Source of the DNA: Corallincola holothuriorum
GTDB taxonomy: Bacteria; Pseudomonadota; Gammaproteobacteria; Enterobacterales; Neiellaceae
Assembly: GCF_003336225.1 (NCBI RefSeq)
Contig: NZ_QPID01000004.1
Location: forward strand, 186,001 to 250,000
Reading direction: 5' to 3'
DNA length: 64,000 bases
In this document: positions 44,039 to 53,955 of the stretch, one piece after another
How positions within the stretch are numbered: the first letter of the stretch is position 1
How the letters are laid out: each line of letters opens with the position of its first letter
Made by a program: the position numbers and the translations under genes
Notes under the pieces: generated by a model
What the model saw: the letters and a program-made list of their open reading frames with translations, nothing else
The model's database searches: none
What the model was told of the DNA's origin: nothing

Positions 44039-44356
44039 GTGGAAAAGTTTGAGAATGTAGCCGTCACCGTTAAAGCCAATGTTTACTTCAATGGTCAAGT
44101 GACCAGCAGAGCTGTCACATTTGCCGATGGTTCGACCAAAACTTTGGGTATTATGCAGCCAGGTGAATATGAGTTTGGTACGGCCGAAGCGGAACTGATG
44201 GAAATCACTGCCGGTAAGCTTCAGGTACTACTTCCTAATGAAACTGAATGGCGTGCAGTGGTTGGCGGTGAATCATTTAATGTGCCTGCCAATGTGAAGT
44301 TTAAGGTTAAAGTGGAAGAGTTGGCTGATTACGTCTGTTCCTACTTGGCCGATTAA
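44039..44356 (+). CDS. ppnP: pyrimidine/purine nucleoside phosphorylase PpnP
   Basis: A 105-residue cupin-fold protein of the PpnP (YaiE, DUF1255) family that splits nucleosides with phosphate to ribose 1-phosphate and free base. Family motifs are [35 protein letters not shown] (about 38-57), [11 protein letters not shown] and [13 protein letters not shown]. The start codon is GTG 44039 with AGGAG 6 bases before it. A single gene with its own terminator. Confidence 0.95.
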   Translation: MEKFENVAVTVKANVYFNGQVTSRAVTFADGSTKTLGIMQPGEYEFGTAEAELMEITAGKLQVLLPNETEWRAVVGGESFNVPANVKFKVKVEELADYVCSYLAD

Positions 44357-44380
44357 ACAGCGCTTATTTGTTGTATCCAT

Positions 44381-44417
44381 AAACCCGACAAAGTCCTTTT
44401 TGTCGGGTTTTTTATTT
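44381..44417 (+). terminator. rho-independent terminator after ppnP
   Basis: A 12-bp perfect stem (AAACCCGACAAA with TTTGTCGGGTTT), a 6-base loop and a T-rich tail, 25 bases after the stop codon. Confidence 0.95.
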
Positions 44418-44430
44418 TGCACATAGGGGG

Positions 44431-44964
44431 ATGGACGTGCAGCTTGATAACCGAACGACACTGCTATTCGATTGGGGTGATACCCTGATGGAAGATACCC
44501 CTGGCGTGCCCGGCAAAATGTGTGAGTGGCCGCAAGTAAAGGCGATGCCTGGGGCTGAAAAAATGCTGCAGACACTGTCGCAGTCTTTCCAGATCTGTAT
44601 CGCCACCGGTGCTGAACAATCAACCGAGGCGGATATTCGCAAAGCCTTTCGAAGGGTGGATCTAGACCAATATATTGATCACTACTTTTGTCGTCAGAAC
44701 ACCAGCTTGAGTAAGCCTGATCCTGCGTTTTACCAATTTATTCTGAATGAACTTGGACTGGCGGCTAGTGATGTGGTGATGATTGGCGATCATTGGGATA
44801 AAGATATATTGCCAGCAGCTGGTTTGGGGATGGCGGCTGTCTGGATAAACGTGCAAGGGCAAGCCGTTGATAGGACTGAGCTGGCAGGGGAGCGAGATCG
44901 GCTAATGATTAATGTTAAGCAATGCCAAAGCCTGAATGAACTCGCTCAATTATTAGCTATCTAG
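44431..44964 (+). CDS. HAD-superfamily hydrolase (subfamily IA-like)
   Basis: A 177-residue phosphatase-like protein. Motif I reads LLFDWGDTL, where the nucleophile Asp14 is followed two residues later by Gly, not the usual Asp; this DWGDT variant occurs in several HAD groups. Motif II is CIATGAE, motif III the Lys in SLSKPDP, and motif IV GDHWDKDI. The cap is very small. The substrate is unknown. The gene begins right after the ppnP terminator. Confidence 0.82.
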   Translation: MDVQLDNRTTLLFDWGDTLMEDTPGVPGKMCEWPQVKAMPGAEKMLQTLSQSFQICIATGAEQSTEADIRKAFRRVDLDQYIDHYFCRQNTSLSKPDPAFYQFILNELGLAASDVVMIGDHWDKDILPAAGLGMAAVWINVQGQAVDRTELAGERDRLMINVKQCQSLNELAQLLAI

Positions 44965-45025
44965 AAAAATAGAAAACGCGACAATGGCCGCGTTTTACTT
45001 AACGAGTGATAGAGCAAGATAAAGG

Positions 45026-45325
45026 TTAAGGAAGCACTTTCTTAAACGGTTTTACGATAACGTTCTGGTACACCCCTGCATCGATATAGGGGTCGGCATC
45101 TGCCCAGGTTTGTGCATCGGCAAGGGAAGGGAATTCGGCGATCACTGTTGAGCCAGTAAAGCCAGCTTCACCCGGATCTTCACTATCGATGGCAGGCATC
45201 GGCCCAGCCACCAACAAGCGCCCTTGCTCTTTTAATGCTTGCAAGCGGGCGAGGTGGGCTGCACGCGCTTGCTGGCGTAAAGGCAGACTGTTATCAACAT
45301 CCTGTGAAAAAATCACGTACCACAT
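45026..45325 (-). CDS. yciI: YciI family protein
   Basis: A 99-residue protein of the YciI-like ferredoxin-fold family, with [17 protein letters not shown] at the start, the conserved His/Asp region [23 protein letters not shown] and the closing [26 protein letters not shown]. No proven function in E. coli. The start codon overlaps the stop codon of yciB by one base, so the two are translationally coupled. Confidence 0.93.
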   Translation of the reverse strand: MWYVIFSQDVDNSLPLRQQARAAHLARLQALKEQGRLLVAGPMPAIDSEDPGEAGFTGSTVIAEFPSLADAQTWADADPYIDAGVYQNVIVKPFKKVLP

Positions 45326-45885
45326 TATTCATTTCCTTCATTTTGTTCTACGGGTTGTTCTTTGGGCAGGTGCTTAAATAGGTAGATCCCAGTGACGAGT
45401 GTGGCACACAAGGTTAAACCGAGTAGGCCGAAAACTTTAAAGTTCACCCAAACTTCTTGCGACATATAAAACGCCACGTAGATATTGGCTAGGCCGCAAC
45501 CGAGGAAGAAGAACGCCCAACCTAGGTTTATCTTTCCCCATACCGCATCAGGCAAGACTAACTCTTTCCCCAGCATCTGCTTAATCAGTGGCTTTTTAAA
45601 CGGATATTGGCTGATTAACAGAGCGGCAAAGAACAGTACATTGACCACGGTGACTTTCCACTTTATGAAGACATCGTCGTGGAGAATAAGCGTGAGCCCG
45701 CCAAATACGGTTACCAGCACAAAAGTGATCAGATGCATCTTCTCGACTTTACGATGGCGAAACCAGCCATAAGCCAACTGCAGGCCGGTGGTAATGATCA
45801 ATGATCCTGTCGCCCAGTAGATATCCTTGAGCTTATAAAAAGCAAAAAAGACGATCAGTGGGAGGAAGTCGATAAATTGTTTCAT
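45325..45885 (-). CDS. yciB: inner membrane septation protein YciB
   Basis: A 186-residue protein with five membrane segments that matches YciB (IspZ/septation protein A): [18 protein letters not shown] at the start, [30 protein letters not shown], and [20 protein letters not shown]. It is involved in envelope synthesis and cell division. It is followed by yciI with one base of overlap, and lies downstream of the trp operon on the same strand, after a terminator. Confidence 0.94.
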   Translation of the reverse strand: MKQFIDFLPLIVFFAFYKLKDIYWATGSLIITTGLQLAYGWFRHRKVEKMHLITFVLVTVFGGLTLILHDDVFIKWKVTVVNVLFFAALLISQYPFKKPLIKQMLGKELVLPDAVWGKINLGWAFFFLGCGLANIYVAFYMSQEVWVNFKVFGLLGLTLCATLVTGIYLFKHLPKEQPVEQNEGNE

Positions 45886-45994
45886 GCAAATAGGGCCTTT
45901 GCTGGCTCAGCAGCGTTATTCAGTTCAATGCAAAAATGGCGTTTGATGACCATGTAGTCTGGCGCTAACGGCGCATGGTGGCAATGTTTAGCAA

Positions 45995-46031
45995 AACTAA
46001 GCGTAACCGTTTGTGTGTAACGGTTACGCTT
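45995..46031 (-). terminator. terminator of the trp operon
   Basis: A 13-bp perfect stem (AAGCGTAACCGTT at 45999-46011 with AACGGTTACGCTT at 46019-46031) with a 7-base loop. On the minus strand it is followed by TTAGTTTTGC. It lies about 20 bases after the trpA stop codon. Confidence 0.85.
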
Positions 46032-46051
46032 CACTGCTGGATCCAATCGAA

Positions 46052-46861
46052 CTATTTAACGGTTGCAGCTTTCATTGCCGAGATAAAGCTCGTCATTTCG
46101 GCGAGCAGTCGATCGGTATCATCGACGTTATTTTCAATTACTTTCACCACAGCTGATCCGGAAATTGCACCAGCAGCACCTGCAGCGATAGCTTCTTGGA
46201 CTTGAGCGGGCTCACTGATACCGAAGCCTAGCAGTGCAGGAGGCGCATTAAAGCGGTTGAGTGACTCTAGCAGTGCTGCCACTGGCATCTCTGCTTTGGT
46301 TTCTGCGCCAGTGACACCGGCACGTGACAGTAGGTAGGTGTAGCCTTTACCGTAACGGGCGACATTGGCCAAGGTGTCGTCGTCAGCATTGGGGGGAGCA
46401 ATAAAGATTGCGTCGATACCAAATTTTTCCGCCGCTTCACGGAACGGGACGCTCTCGTGGCTAGGTACATCTGCAATGAGTACTGAGTCAACGCCTGCTT
46501 CGGCGCAGCGCTGATAAAATTGCTCGATGCCATTGGTATACACGAGGTTGGCATAGACCAATAATCCGATAGGTACCTGCGGGTACTTTTCACGAATAAT
46601 GGCCAACATCTCAAAACAGACCAATGGATTAACGCCGCTAGCGAGTGCGCGCACCGTGGCTCCCTGGATCGTTGGGCCATCGGCAATCGGATCAGAGAAG
46701 GGGATCCCCAATTCTAAGGCGTCAGCGCCGGCAGCGATCAAGGTGTCGATAATCGACAAGCTTGTTTCACGATCGGGATCACCTATGGTGACGAAAGGAA
46801 CGAATGCGCCTTGGTTTTTAGCTGCCAGTTGCTCAAACAGCTGTTGATATCGATTGCTCAT
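46052..46861 (-). CDS. trpA: tryptophan synthase alpha subunit
   Basis: It splits indole-3-glycerol phosphate to indole and glyceraldehyde 3-phosphate in the last step of tryptophan synthesis. At 269 residues it has the usual length. The active-site Glu is in [18 protein letters not shown] (about 43-60), the catalytic Asp in [10 protein letters not shown], and the phosphate-binding loop in [12 protein letters not shown] and [12 protein letters not shown]. The start codon overlaps the trpB stop codon by four bases (ATGA). Confidence 0.98.
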   Translation of the reverse strand: MSNRYQQLFEQLAAKNQGAFVPFVTIGDPDRETSLSIIDTLIAAGADALELGIPFSDPIADGPTIQGATVRALASGVNPLVCFEMLAIIREKYPQVPIGLLVYANLVYTNGIEQFYQRCAEAGVDSVLIADVPSHESVPFREAAEKFGIDAIFIAPPNADDDTLANVARYGKGYTYLLSRAGVTGAETKAEMPVAALLESLNRFNAPPALLGFGISEPAQVQEAIAAGAAGAISGSAVVKVIENNVDDTDRLLAEMTSFISAMKAATVK

Positions 46862-48051
46862 GAGATATCTCCTTTTTTCGCCAGAATGTCAGCGACGGTG
46901 AAGATATCCTTGTCGCCACGGCCTGATAGGTTCACGATCAGTAGTTGCTCTTTCTCTGGGTTTTCTTTCGCCATTTTTAATGCGTACGCCAGTGCATGGG
47001 CTGATTCCAATGCCGGAATAATCCCTTCGTGACGGGCTAATAGCTGAAACGCTTCAAGAGCCTCGTCATCAGATGCCCAAACGTAGGTGCCACGTCCCGT
47101 CGCTTTCAAGTGAGCGTGCTGCGGGCCAACAGAGGGGAAATCAAGTCCGGCTGAGATGGAGTAAGACTCCTCTACTTGGCCGAACTGGTCTTGCATCAGA
47201 ATGGAACGCATACCGAAGAATATCCCCGGCTTACCATGCTCCAGCGGTGCACCGTGTTCTTCGGTGTCGATACCTTTGCCTGCTGGTTCAACGCCTATCA
47301 ATGCCACCTCTTTCTCATCGATAAAGTCGGCAAACATGCCGATGGCATTGGATCCGCCGCCAACACAGGCGATTACTGCATCTGGCAGGCGCCCCTCTTT
47401 TTCTTGAATTTGGCGCTTTGCCTCTTCGCCGATCATACGCTGAAACTCACGTACAACAGTGGGGAAGGGGTGAGGCCCTGCCGCAGTGCCGAGTAGGTAG
47501 TGGGCAGTCTTATAGCTGCCTGCCCAGTCGCGTAGCGCTTCGTTACAAGCATCCTTGAGGGTGGATGCGCCTGATGTCACAGGGATCACTTCTGCGCCCA
47601 TCAGCTTCATACGAAACACATTGGGCTCCTGCCGTTCAATGTCTTTGGCACCCATATAGATACGGCATTTAAGGCCCATGAGGGCGCAGGCTAGAGCGGT
47701 TGCAACGCCGTGTTGTCCGGCACCTGTTTCGGCTATGATCTCATGTTTGCCCATATGCTTGGCGAGCAGTGCTTGTCCCAACACCTGATTGGTTTTATGG
47801 GCGCCGCCGTGCAACAGATCTTCCCGCTTCAGGTAGAGGGTAGTTTTGGTACCTGCAGTCAGGTTGCGGCACTTGGTCAAAGGCGTTGGACGGCCTGCGT
47901 AGTCTTTTAATAGATCTGAAAACTCTTTTTGAAACGCAGGATCTTTTTGTGATGCAATAAATTCCTGCTCAAACTGCTTCAGTGCAGGCACTAGCAATTC
48001 TGGGACAAACATGCCGCCAAAATCACCAAAATAGGGGTTTAATTCGCTCAT
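46858..48051 (-). CDS. trpB: tryptophan synthase beta subunit
   Basis: The pyridoxal-phosphate enzyme that joins indole and L-serine to make L-tryptophan. At 397 residues it has the E. coli length. Lys in [12 protein letters not shown] (about residue 87) binds PLP, and the phosphate loop is [24 protein letters not shown] and [16 protein letters not shown] are conserved. It overlaps trpA and follows trpCF after 8 bases. Confidence 0.98.
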   Translation of the reverse strand: MSELNPYFGDFGGMFVPELLVPALKQFEQEFIASQKDPAFQKEFSDLLKDYAGRPTPLTKCRNLTAGTKTTLYLKREDLLHGGAHKTNQVLGQALLAKHMGKHEIIAETGAGQHGVATALACALMGLKCRIYMGAKDIERQEPNVFRMKLMGAEVIPVTSGASTLKDACNEALRDWAGSYKTAHYLLGTAAGPHPFPTVVREFQRMIGEEAKRQIQEKEGRLPDAVIACVGGGSNAIGMFADFIDEKEVALIGVEPAGKGIDTEEHGAPLEHGKPGIFFGMRSILMQDQFGQVEESYSISAGLDFPSVGPQHAHLKATGRGTYVWASDDEALEAFQLLARHEGIIPALESAHALAYALKMAKENPEKEQLLIVNLSGRGDKDIFTVADILAKKGDIS

Positions 48052-48059
48052 CTTCTATC

Positions 48060-49436
48060 CTAATAATCTCTTAATACTTGTCTTAACTGGGCGAGTTTGA
48101 CAGCACTTTTTTCACCTGGAGCGGTTTCTACGCCGGAGTTGAAATCCAGTCCAAAGGTGCCAATTGCCAGTGCTTTTTCAGCGTTTTCTGGAGCGAGTCC
48201 GCCAGCTAGAAAAAGCTCACTAACGTTGTCATAACCATTTAAAAGCTCCCAGTTGAAGCGTCGCCCGACACCACCAAAGCTCTCTTTGTGGTAGGTGTCG
48301 ACCAAGTGACGGTCGACCGGCCAACTGCCGAAATCCGGTAACGCTTCGGCAATGCGATGCGCTTTCCAGATTTCACAGCCCTCCGGCAGTAGTGGTCGTA
48401 ATAGCTCAACAATTGATGAATCTTCATCGCCATGGAGTTGTACGGCGCTGAGTGGTAATTCGTTGGCCAATGCAGCCATCTTTTCTGGTGATTCATTGAC
48501 AAACACGCCGACAAATTTGAGACCATCGACGGTCGTTATTTCTGCAGCTTGTTGCTCACTGACGGCTCTTGGTGAACCTGAGAAAAATATCAACCCGCCG
48601 TAGGTCGCGCCGTTTTCTTTCACCAACTCGGCTTGGGTTTTATGAGTCAGGCCACACACTTTATGGTGACCAAAAATCAGGTTGCGACAGGCCATATCAA
48701 CGTCTGGTTGTGACATCAGTGAACTGCCCACAAGAAAGCCATCAACATAGGTCGCTAGCTCACGCACTTCACTGTTCTGGTAGATACCTGATTCGGAGAT
48801 AACAATTCGGTCATCGGGTACCTGAGGAGCAAAGAACTTGGTTTTATCGAGTGAGATGCTCAAATCGCGCAGGTTTCGATTGTTTATACCGATCACCTTA
48901 CTGCCGAGAGCGATGGCGCGGTTCATCTCCTCTTGATTTGATACTTCGGTCAGAACATCAACCTGCAGAGAATCAGCGACCTGATGAAGTGACTTATACT
49001 CTTCATCATCCAGTACCGATAGCATCAGCAAAACAGCGTCAGAGCCATGTAAGCGGCCAAGGTAGATTTGGTAGGGATCGACGATAAAGTCTTTATGCAG
49101 CACGGGCTGAGTGACTTGATCGCGCACCTGTTTTAAATAGGCCAATTTACCTTGGAAATATTTCTCATCGGTCAACACAGAGATAGCAGCAGCATATTTG
49201 GTGTAAACAGAGGCGATGTAATCGAGCTCAAATTCTGGACGGATTAGTCCTTTTGAAGGCGATGCTTTTTTGCACTCAAGAATAAAGCCTGCGTTTGGCT
49301 CAGATAGTGCGTCATAAAAAGAACGATCTGAGGGGATCAGTTGATCGATAAATGTGTCTAGCGGGCGCTGTAGTTTAAGCTCGACTAGCAGCTCGCGCTT
49401 ATCTTTGACGATGCGATCAAGCACGGTCTCGGTCAT
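48060..49436 (-). CDS. trpCF: bifunctional indole-3-glycerol phosphate synthase / phosphoribosylanthranilate isomerase
   Basis: A 458-residue fusion of two TIM barrels, as in E. coli TrpC(F). Residues about 1-255 are TrpC, with the catalytic Lys in ILECKKASPSKG, the Lys in VLHKDFI, and NNRNLRDLSISLD. Residues about 257-458 are TrpF, with KVCGLTHKTQAEL at the domain start and LAGGLAPENAEKAL near the end. Together they carry out the third and fourth steps after anthranilate. The start overlaps the trpD stop codon by one base. Confidence 0.97.
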   Translation of the reverse strand: MTETVLDRIVKDKRELLVELKLQRPLDTFIDQLIPSDRSFYDALSEPNAGFILECKKASPSKGLIRPEFELDYIASVYTKYAAAISVLTDEKYFQGKLAYLKQVRDQVTQPVLHKDFIVDPYQIYLGRLHGSDAVLLMLSVLDDEEYKSLHQVADSLQVDVLTEVSNQEEMNRAIALGSKVIGINNRNLRDLSISLDKTKFFAPQVPDDRIVISESGIYQNSEVRELATYVDGFLVGSSLMSQPDVDMACRNLIFGHHKVCGLTHKTQAELVKENGATYGGLIFFSGSPRAVSEQQAAEITTVDGLKFVGVFVNESPEKMAALANELPLSAVQLHGDEDSSIVELLRPLLPEGCEIWKAHRIAEALPDFGSWPVDRHLVDTYHKESFGGVGRRFNWELLNGYDNVSELFLAGGLAPENAEKALAIGTFGLDFNSGVETAPGEKSAVKLAQLRQVLRDY

Positions 49437-50449
49437 TACTGATCTCCATTTTGTTCATTGCTGACGGTCGCCAGCCCTTCGGCAATAGCGAGTGGCTTAG
49501 CACTGTCCATCGCTTCAATTGCCAGCAGTGCACCTTGTTTAAGGCTGCTGGCCAGTCCGCTGACGTAGAGCAGGGCACCGACATTGGCGGCCACGGCACT
49601 GCGTTGCGCTTCTGTGCCTTGGCCAGCGAGGATGGCGCGGGTAATGACGGCATTTTGTTCTGGCTCGCCGCCTTTCAGGGCATCCAACGGATGTTGTTTC
49701 AGGCCAAAATCTTCCGCCGTTACACTGTATTCTTTGATGCCGTCGCTGGTGACTTCTGCCACATCGGTTGGACCATGCAGCGCGATTTCATCAAGGCCAC
49801 TGCCATGGACAACCAGAGCATGTTTAACCCCTAAATATTGCAACGCTTCTGCGATCGGCTTGACGAGCGCCGGACTATAAACGCCGAGTACCATATATTC
49901 AGGCTGTGCCGGATTGATCAGAGGCCCAAGGACATTAAATAGAGTGCGGGTGGCCAGTGCTTTGCGGACAGGCATCGCATGTCGAATACCACCATGGTAT
50001 TGCGGCGCAAAAATAAAGCAGCAGCCGACATTATCGAGGCACTTTCTTGCTATGTCAGGGCTCATTGTAAGGTTGACCCCTAATCGCTCCAGTAGATCGG
50101 CAGATCCCGACTTGGATGATACCGAGCGATTACCGTGTTTGCAGACTTTCAGGCCGCAGGCCGCAGCGACAAACACGCTGGTGGTTGAAATGTTGATGGT
50201 GTGATGACCGTCGCCGCCAGTGCCAACGATGTCAGCAACAGGGTAGTCAGGCTTCGGAAAGCTTGCCGCTGCTGTACGGAGAGCATCCGCAGCACCGGCT
50301 ATCTCTTGCGGCGTTTCACCTTTGATCTTCAATGCGGTCAGTAGCGACGAGATAACCACTGGGTCCATTTCGCCACGAATGATTTCGCTAAACAGTGCAG
50401 CGGTTTGCTCGCGGCTCAGATCCTGTTGTTGATAGAGAGATTCCAGCAT
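49436..50449 (-). CDS. trpD: anthranilate phosphoribosyltransferase
   Basis: It joins anthranilate with phosphoribosyl pyrophosphate. At 337 residues it is a stand-alone TrpD, not fused to TrpG as in E. coli. The PRPP site DIVGTGGDGHHTINIST (about 78-94) and the anthranilate-site KHGNRSVSSKSGSADLLE (about 106-123) are intact. It follows trpG after 10 bases. Confidence 0.98.
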   Translation of the reverse strand: MLESLYQQQDLSREQTAALFSEIIRGEMDPVVISSLLTALKIKGETPQEIAGAADALRTAAASFPKPDYPVADIVGTGGDGHHTINISTTSVFVAAACGLKVCKHGNRSVSSKSGSADLLERLGVNLTMSPDIARKCLDNVGCCFIFAPQYHGGIRHAMPVRKALATRTLFNVLGPLINPAQPEYMVLGVYSPALVKPIAEALQYLGVKHALVVHGSGLDEIALHGPTDVAEVTSDGIKEYSVTAEDFGLKQHPLDALKGGEPEQNAVITRAILAGQGTEAQRSAVAANVGALLYVSGLASSLKQGALLAIEAMDSAKPLAIAEGLATVSNEQNGDQ

Positions 50450-50459
50450 GATGTTCTCC

Positions 50460-51083
50460 TTATACCTGTGCCGTTGCCCAAGTCAGGCTTTGAGCTAATA
50501 GTCGTGCACCGTCTGTGGTGAGGATCGATTCGGGATGAAATTGAAAACCTAACACCTTGCATTTGGCATCCATCACCGCCATTGGCAGAGACTGGTAATC
50601 AGCAATAACCTGCAGGTTTTCTACTCGCGTCGCTGCTAGTGAGTGATAACGTGCCACCGGCAGAGGTTGCTGCAAGCCGTTAAACATCGCTTCTCCGATA
50701 TGGCTGATCGCCGACGATTTACCGTGCAAAATATCTCCTGCAGAGCCTACTTCACCGCCATAAAACTGGACGATCGCTTGATGGCCGAGGCAGATCCCCA
50801 AAATAGGGAACTGGCCTTGGCAAAGGCCGATAAGTTCGAGCATACATCCCGCAGATGAAGGATTGCCCGGTCCAGGAGAGAGCACCAAGATGATCTGCTC
50901 ACCCTTGTCTGCATGTTGCTGCATCTTTTGGTGGATAAGCGTCGCCGCTAAATTATTGCGGTAGATGACCACTGGATGATCTAATGCGCGAAATTGGTCC
51001 ACCAAGTTGTAGGTAAATGAGTCGAAGTTATCCAGCAGAAAGATTGTGGCTTTCTTTTCCGTTGCAGGGCTTAGGTTATTCAT
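50460..51083 (-). CDS. trpG: anthranilate synthase glutamine amidotransferase subunit
   Basis: It supplies ammonia from glutamine to TrpE. At 207 residues it is a stand-alone class I amidotransferase with the oxyanion motif LSPGPGNPS, the nucleophile Cys in GICLGHQAI and the His/Glu pair in FQFHPESI. The N-terminus carries [13 protein letters not shown]. It overlaps the end of trpE by 8 bases, so the two subunits are made together. Confidence 0.97.
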   Translation of the reverse strand: MNNLSPATEKKATIFLLDNFDSFTYNLVDQFRALDHPVVIYRNNLAATLIHQKMQQHADKGEQIILVLSPGPGNPSSAGCMLELIGLCQGQFPILGICLGHQAIVQFYGGEVGSAGDILHGKSSAISHIGEAMFNGLQQPLPVARYHSLAATRVENLQVIADYQSLPMAVMDAKCKVLGFQFHPESILTTDGARLLAQSLTWATAQV

Positions 51084-52695
51084 GTGCCGCTCCTTCCGCT
51101 TGCTTGGCTGCCTGATTTAGCTGCTTGTTGGCGCTGACAATTGCGGAAATTACCGCTTGTGCTTTATTGCGAGTTTCGTCTGCTTCCGCTTGCGGTTGAG
51201 AGTCAAACACCACGCCCGCACCGGCTTGAATGGTGGCTTTACCATTTTTGACAAATGCACTGCGAATGACGATGCAGGTGTTCATGTCGCCGACGCCATT
51301 AATGTATCCGACTGCGCCGCCGTAACTGCCACGGCGTTTTCCTTCAGTATCTCGGATAAGTTGGGCTGCTCTGATTTTTGGTGCGCCAACCAGGGTGCCC
51401 ATGTTCATGCAGGCCTGATAAGCGTGTAGCGCATCCATATCTTCCCGAAGCTCACCAACCACGCGGCTGACTAGATGCATGACGTGACTGTAACGATCGA
51501 CTTTAAGTAGTTCGGCGACATGGCGGCTGGCGGGCTTGGCAATACGGGCAATATCGTTACGTGCCAGATCGACCAGCATAATGTGTTCAGCCAGCTCTTT
51601 TTTGTCGAGGCGGAGCTCCAATTCCATGCGGCTGTCGAGATCGGCATCGATGGAGCCGTCTGGATTGAAGCCGCGGCGACGAGTACCGGCGATAGGATAG
51701 ACCTCGACTTGACGATCTTGTTGCTCATATTTGAGCGCGCTCTCTGGTGAGGCACCGAACAACACAAACTCTTCGTCGTTAACATAGAACATATACGGGC
51801 TGGGGTTGCTTGCTTTTAGCTCGCGATAGGCAAATAGGCTGTCTGGGCAAGCGATATGAAAGCTGCGTGATGGTACCACCTGGAAGATATCACCGCAGTG
51901 AATGTTGTCTTTAAGCGTTTCTACCTGCTGGCAGAACTGTTCGTCACTGGTGTCTGTGGTGACGTCAATGGCGGCGCTTTCTGCCACCTTGCTACTGAGT
52001 TGGCTGGGGTTAAACTTGGTTAGCTGCTCTTTTAACGACTCAATGCGGCGGGTTTTCAGATAAAACTGTTCACTGGCGCCGTCACCACCAAATACGCAAC
52101 CTGTGATCTCGCTTTGTTGGGTTTGGTGGTCGATAACAATCAGTGTTTCAGAGAGATAGAACAGGTAATCCGGGCAGTTGTTTTCACCGTCAGCGACATC
52201 AGGTAAGGGTTCGAAGCTGGCTATCAGATCATAAGCAAATGTACCGGCCAGGAAGATCGCATCATCGTTACTATTGCGCGTTTTGAGATGATTAACTGCC
52301 GCGCGAAGTGCTTCTAAAGGTGACAGGGCTTTTAAACGTTCCTCTTCGTCAAGGATCTCTCCGACTTCAGGGAAGTTCAGCACGGCACCATTATCTGTTT
52401 CAATGACGGCGACACTGTCAGGTAGCGCACTTAAAATTGTCGACAGTGCGTTGCGACCGTTGTCGCTTAATAGAGTCAAGGTAACTTGGCGTCCACTGCA
52501 ACTGATTTTAAGGGCGGCGTCTAATAGCAGCAGGGACTTTAGATCCGCTTTACTATCTATTTCTGCTGATTCCAGCAGGACAGTGTTCTTTAATTCACCG
52601 TGATGGGTAAGTAATTCATATAAGGCCAATGGATCCGCGACGTAAGGCGCGGTGGTGGTGAGCGCTTCAACCTCACCTGATGCTAGATGGCTCAT
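51076..52695 (-). CDS. trpE: anthranilate synthase component I
   Basis: It makes anthranilate from chorismate, the first committed step to tryptophan. Length 539. [10 protein letters not shown] near residue 40 is the tryptophan-binding feedback-inhibition motif. The C-terminal chorismate-binding domain has [42 protein letters not shown], and the closing [11 protein letters not shown]. It is the first structural gene after the leader and attenuator, so it is under both feedback and attenuation control. Confidence 0.98.
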   Translation of the reverse strand: MSHLASGEVEALTTTAPYVADPLALYELLTHHGELKNTVLLESAEIDSKADLKSLLLLDAALKISCSGRQVTLTLLSDNGRNALSTILSALPDSVAVIETDNGAVLNFPEVGEILDEEERLKALSPLEALRAAVNHLKTRNSNDDAIFLAGTFAYDLIASFEPLPDVADGENNCPDYLFYLSETLIVIDHQTQQSEITGCVFGGDGASEQFYLKTRRIESLKEQLTKFNPSQLSSKVAESAAIDVTTDTSDEQFCQQVETLKDNIHCGDIFQVVPSRSFHIACPDSLFAYRELKASNPSPYMFYVNDEEFVLFGASPESALKYEQQDRQVEVYPIAGTRRRGFNPDGSIDADLDSRMELELRLDKKELAEHIMLVDLARNDIARIAKPASRHVAELLKVDRYSHVMHLVSRVVGELREDMDALHAYQACMNMGTLVGAPKIRAAQLIRDTEGKRRGSYGGAVGYINGVGDMNTCIVIRSAFVKNGKATIQAGAGVVFDSQPQAEADETRNKAQAVISAIVSANKQLNQAAKQAEGAAHE

Positions 52696-52857
52696 GCTTT
52701 TTCCCTGCTGACTCTCTGTTTTTGGCTATCAATTTACGATGTTTGCGTGACCGATTATCGTAAAATGACCCCACACTATACTGCGCAAAAATGACGCTGC
52801 AATCTCTACCTGTCTGGACGGGCCATTGATTCATGGTTGTTCCCGAACGGCAGACAT

Positions 52858-52936
52858 AAAAAAACCCGCTCAATTGGCGGGTTTTAATGTTTCTGAAGAC
52901 AATACAAAGCCGAAACACTACCCGCTATGGGAAGTG
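52858..52936 (-). promoter_or_regulatory. trp attenuator with protector, antiterminator and terminator stems
   Basis: All three mutually exclusive stems can be read on the minus strand. Protector 1:2 is CACTTCCC (52936-52929) with GGGTAGTG (52923-52916), one mismatch. Antiterminator 2:3 is GCGGGT (52925-52920) and GTTTC (52916-52912) with ACCCGC (52882-52877) and GAAAC (52893-52889). Terminator 3:4 is AAAACCCGC (52885-52877) with GCGGGTTTT (52869-52861), then further T residues. Ribosome stalling at the Trp codons of trpL would free segment 2 and allow readthrough to trpE. Confidence 0.92.
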
Positions 52937-52975
52937 CCACCACCACACGTTGCTGATGTTAAGGCTTAAAATCAT
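52925..52975 (-). CDS. trpL: trp operon leader peptide
   Basis: A 16-codon reading frame, MILSLNISNVWWWHFP, with three consecutive Trp codons at positions 11-13. AGGAG lies 9 bases before the ATG. The Trp codons end just before segment 1 of the attenuator, exactly where a stalled ribosome would mask it. It is too short for ordinary gene finding. Confidence 0.95.
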   Translation of the reverse strand: MILSLNISNVWWWHFP

Positions 52976-53003
52976 TAGGTATTACTCCTGAAACAGTGCG
53001 CTC

Positions 53004-53033
53004 AAGCATGCAATGTGAAATCAGCAGTGTCAA
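53004..53033 (-). promoter_or_regulatory. trp operon promoter
   Basis: A consensus -35 TTGACA at 53033-53028, then an extended -10 like element TGCATGCTT with 17-18 bases of spacing. The leader ATG is about 22 bases after the predicted start site. I see no clear TrpR operator palindrome here; attenuation may be the main control. It faces the trpH promoter region on the other strand. Confidence 0.65.
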
Positions 53034-53086
53034 CCCCCTATCAGGGTATGAGACAATATCGCTATAAAAATCACACTTTCAGCTAC

Positions 53087-53944
53087 GTGAGCCTGTCTTT
53101 GATACACGATTTTCATTGCCACAGCACCGCCTCCGACGGCAGTTTGTCTCCGGCGCAGCTTGCCCATCGAGCGGTTGCCCATCGAGTGAGCCAAATTGCG
53201 TTAACGGATCATGATTCTGTTGCGGGGCTAGATGAGATGCAGCGCGAGATCGAATCTCAAGGTTTAGCACTGACGCTCACCAGTGGGGTGGAGATCAGTT
53301 GTGCTTGGGAAGGGATGGAGATCCATATTGTTGGCTTGAACTTTGATGTTAATCATCCAGCCATCAAGACCCTGTTGGCTGAGCAGAAAGAGCGCCGGTT
53401 AAAGCGGGCGCAAGGGATCGCAGACAAGCTTGCTCGTTGTGGCATCGATGACGCCTATGACAAGGCGGCGACGCTGGCGCAAGGTGGCTCTATCACGCGG
53501 GCTCATTTTGCCAAGGCGATGGTTAACGATGGCGTGGTGAAGTCGATGGATACGGCGTTTAAGAAATATCTGCGCAAAGGTAAACGCGCTTACGTCAATC
53601 CTGGATGGTGCTCCATCGAGGAAGCGATTTCCGCATTACATCAAGCTGGCGGGGTGGCGGTGGTGGCACATCCAACCAAGTATCGCATGTCGTGGAAATG
53701 GATCCGTCAGCTATTAACTTGTTTTGCTGAGTGGGGCGGCGATGCCGTTGAAGTGGCCATGACACAACAAACACCTAACGAAAAGCGCAATCTTGCTGAT
53801 TTAGCGATAGAATTTGGGTTGTCAGCTTCTCAGGGATCAGATTTTCACCATCCTGGGAGCTGGGTTGAGTTAGGGAAAAACCTCTGGTTACCGGATGGCG
53901 TTAGTGGTGTCTGGGAACGTTGGACAACGCCGCGAGGCGAATAG
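53087..53944 (+). CDS. rnm: PHP-domain RNase AM / nucleotide phosphoesterase (TrpH)
   Basis: A PHP-family enzyme orthologous to E. coli TrpH/YciV, now known as RNase AM, a 5'-3' exoribonuclease that trims rRNA 5' ends and acts on 3',5'-bisphosphonucleotides. Metal-binding motifs are DFHCHSTASDG at the start, LTDHDSVAG, SGVEISCAWE, VVAHPTKY and SQGSDFHHPGSW. The start is uncertain: GTG 53087 puts the first motif at the normal distance from the N-terminus, ATG 53048 would add 13 residues, and a TATAAA at 53063-53068 could be the -10 box. It leads a five-gene operon divergent from trp. Confidence 0.92.
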   Translation: MSLSLIHDFHCHSTASDGSLSPAQLAHRAVAHRVSQIALTDHDSVAGLDEMQREIESQGLALTLTSGVEISCAWEGMEIHIVGLNFDVNHPAIKTLLAEQKERRLKRAQGIADKLARCGIDDAYDKAATLAQGGSITRAHFAKAMVNDGVVKSMDTAFKKYLRKGKRAYVNPGWCSIEEAISALHQAGGVAVVAHPTKYRMSWKWIRQLLTCFAEWGGDAVEVAMTQQTPNEKRNLADLAIEFGLSASQGSDFHHPGSWVELGKNLWLPDGVSGVWERWTTPRGE

Positions 53945-53955
53945 GAAATATAAAT

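Noticed and set aside
44447..44490. Missing second Asp in HAD motif I (DWGDT) as a sign of a dead enzyme
   Set aside because: The DWGDT variant is found in other HAD proteins and the remaining motifs are intact, so loss of activity is not supported.
52673..52918. 81-codon minus-strand frame covering the trp attenuator
   Set aside because: It coincides with the attenuator stems and the start of trpE, and the region is explained by trpL and the terminator.
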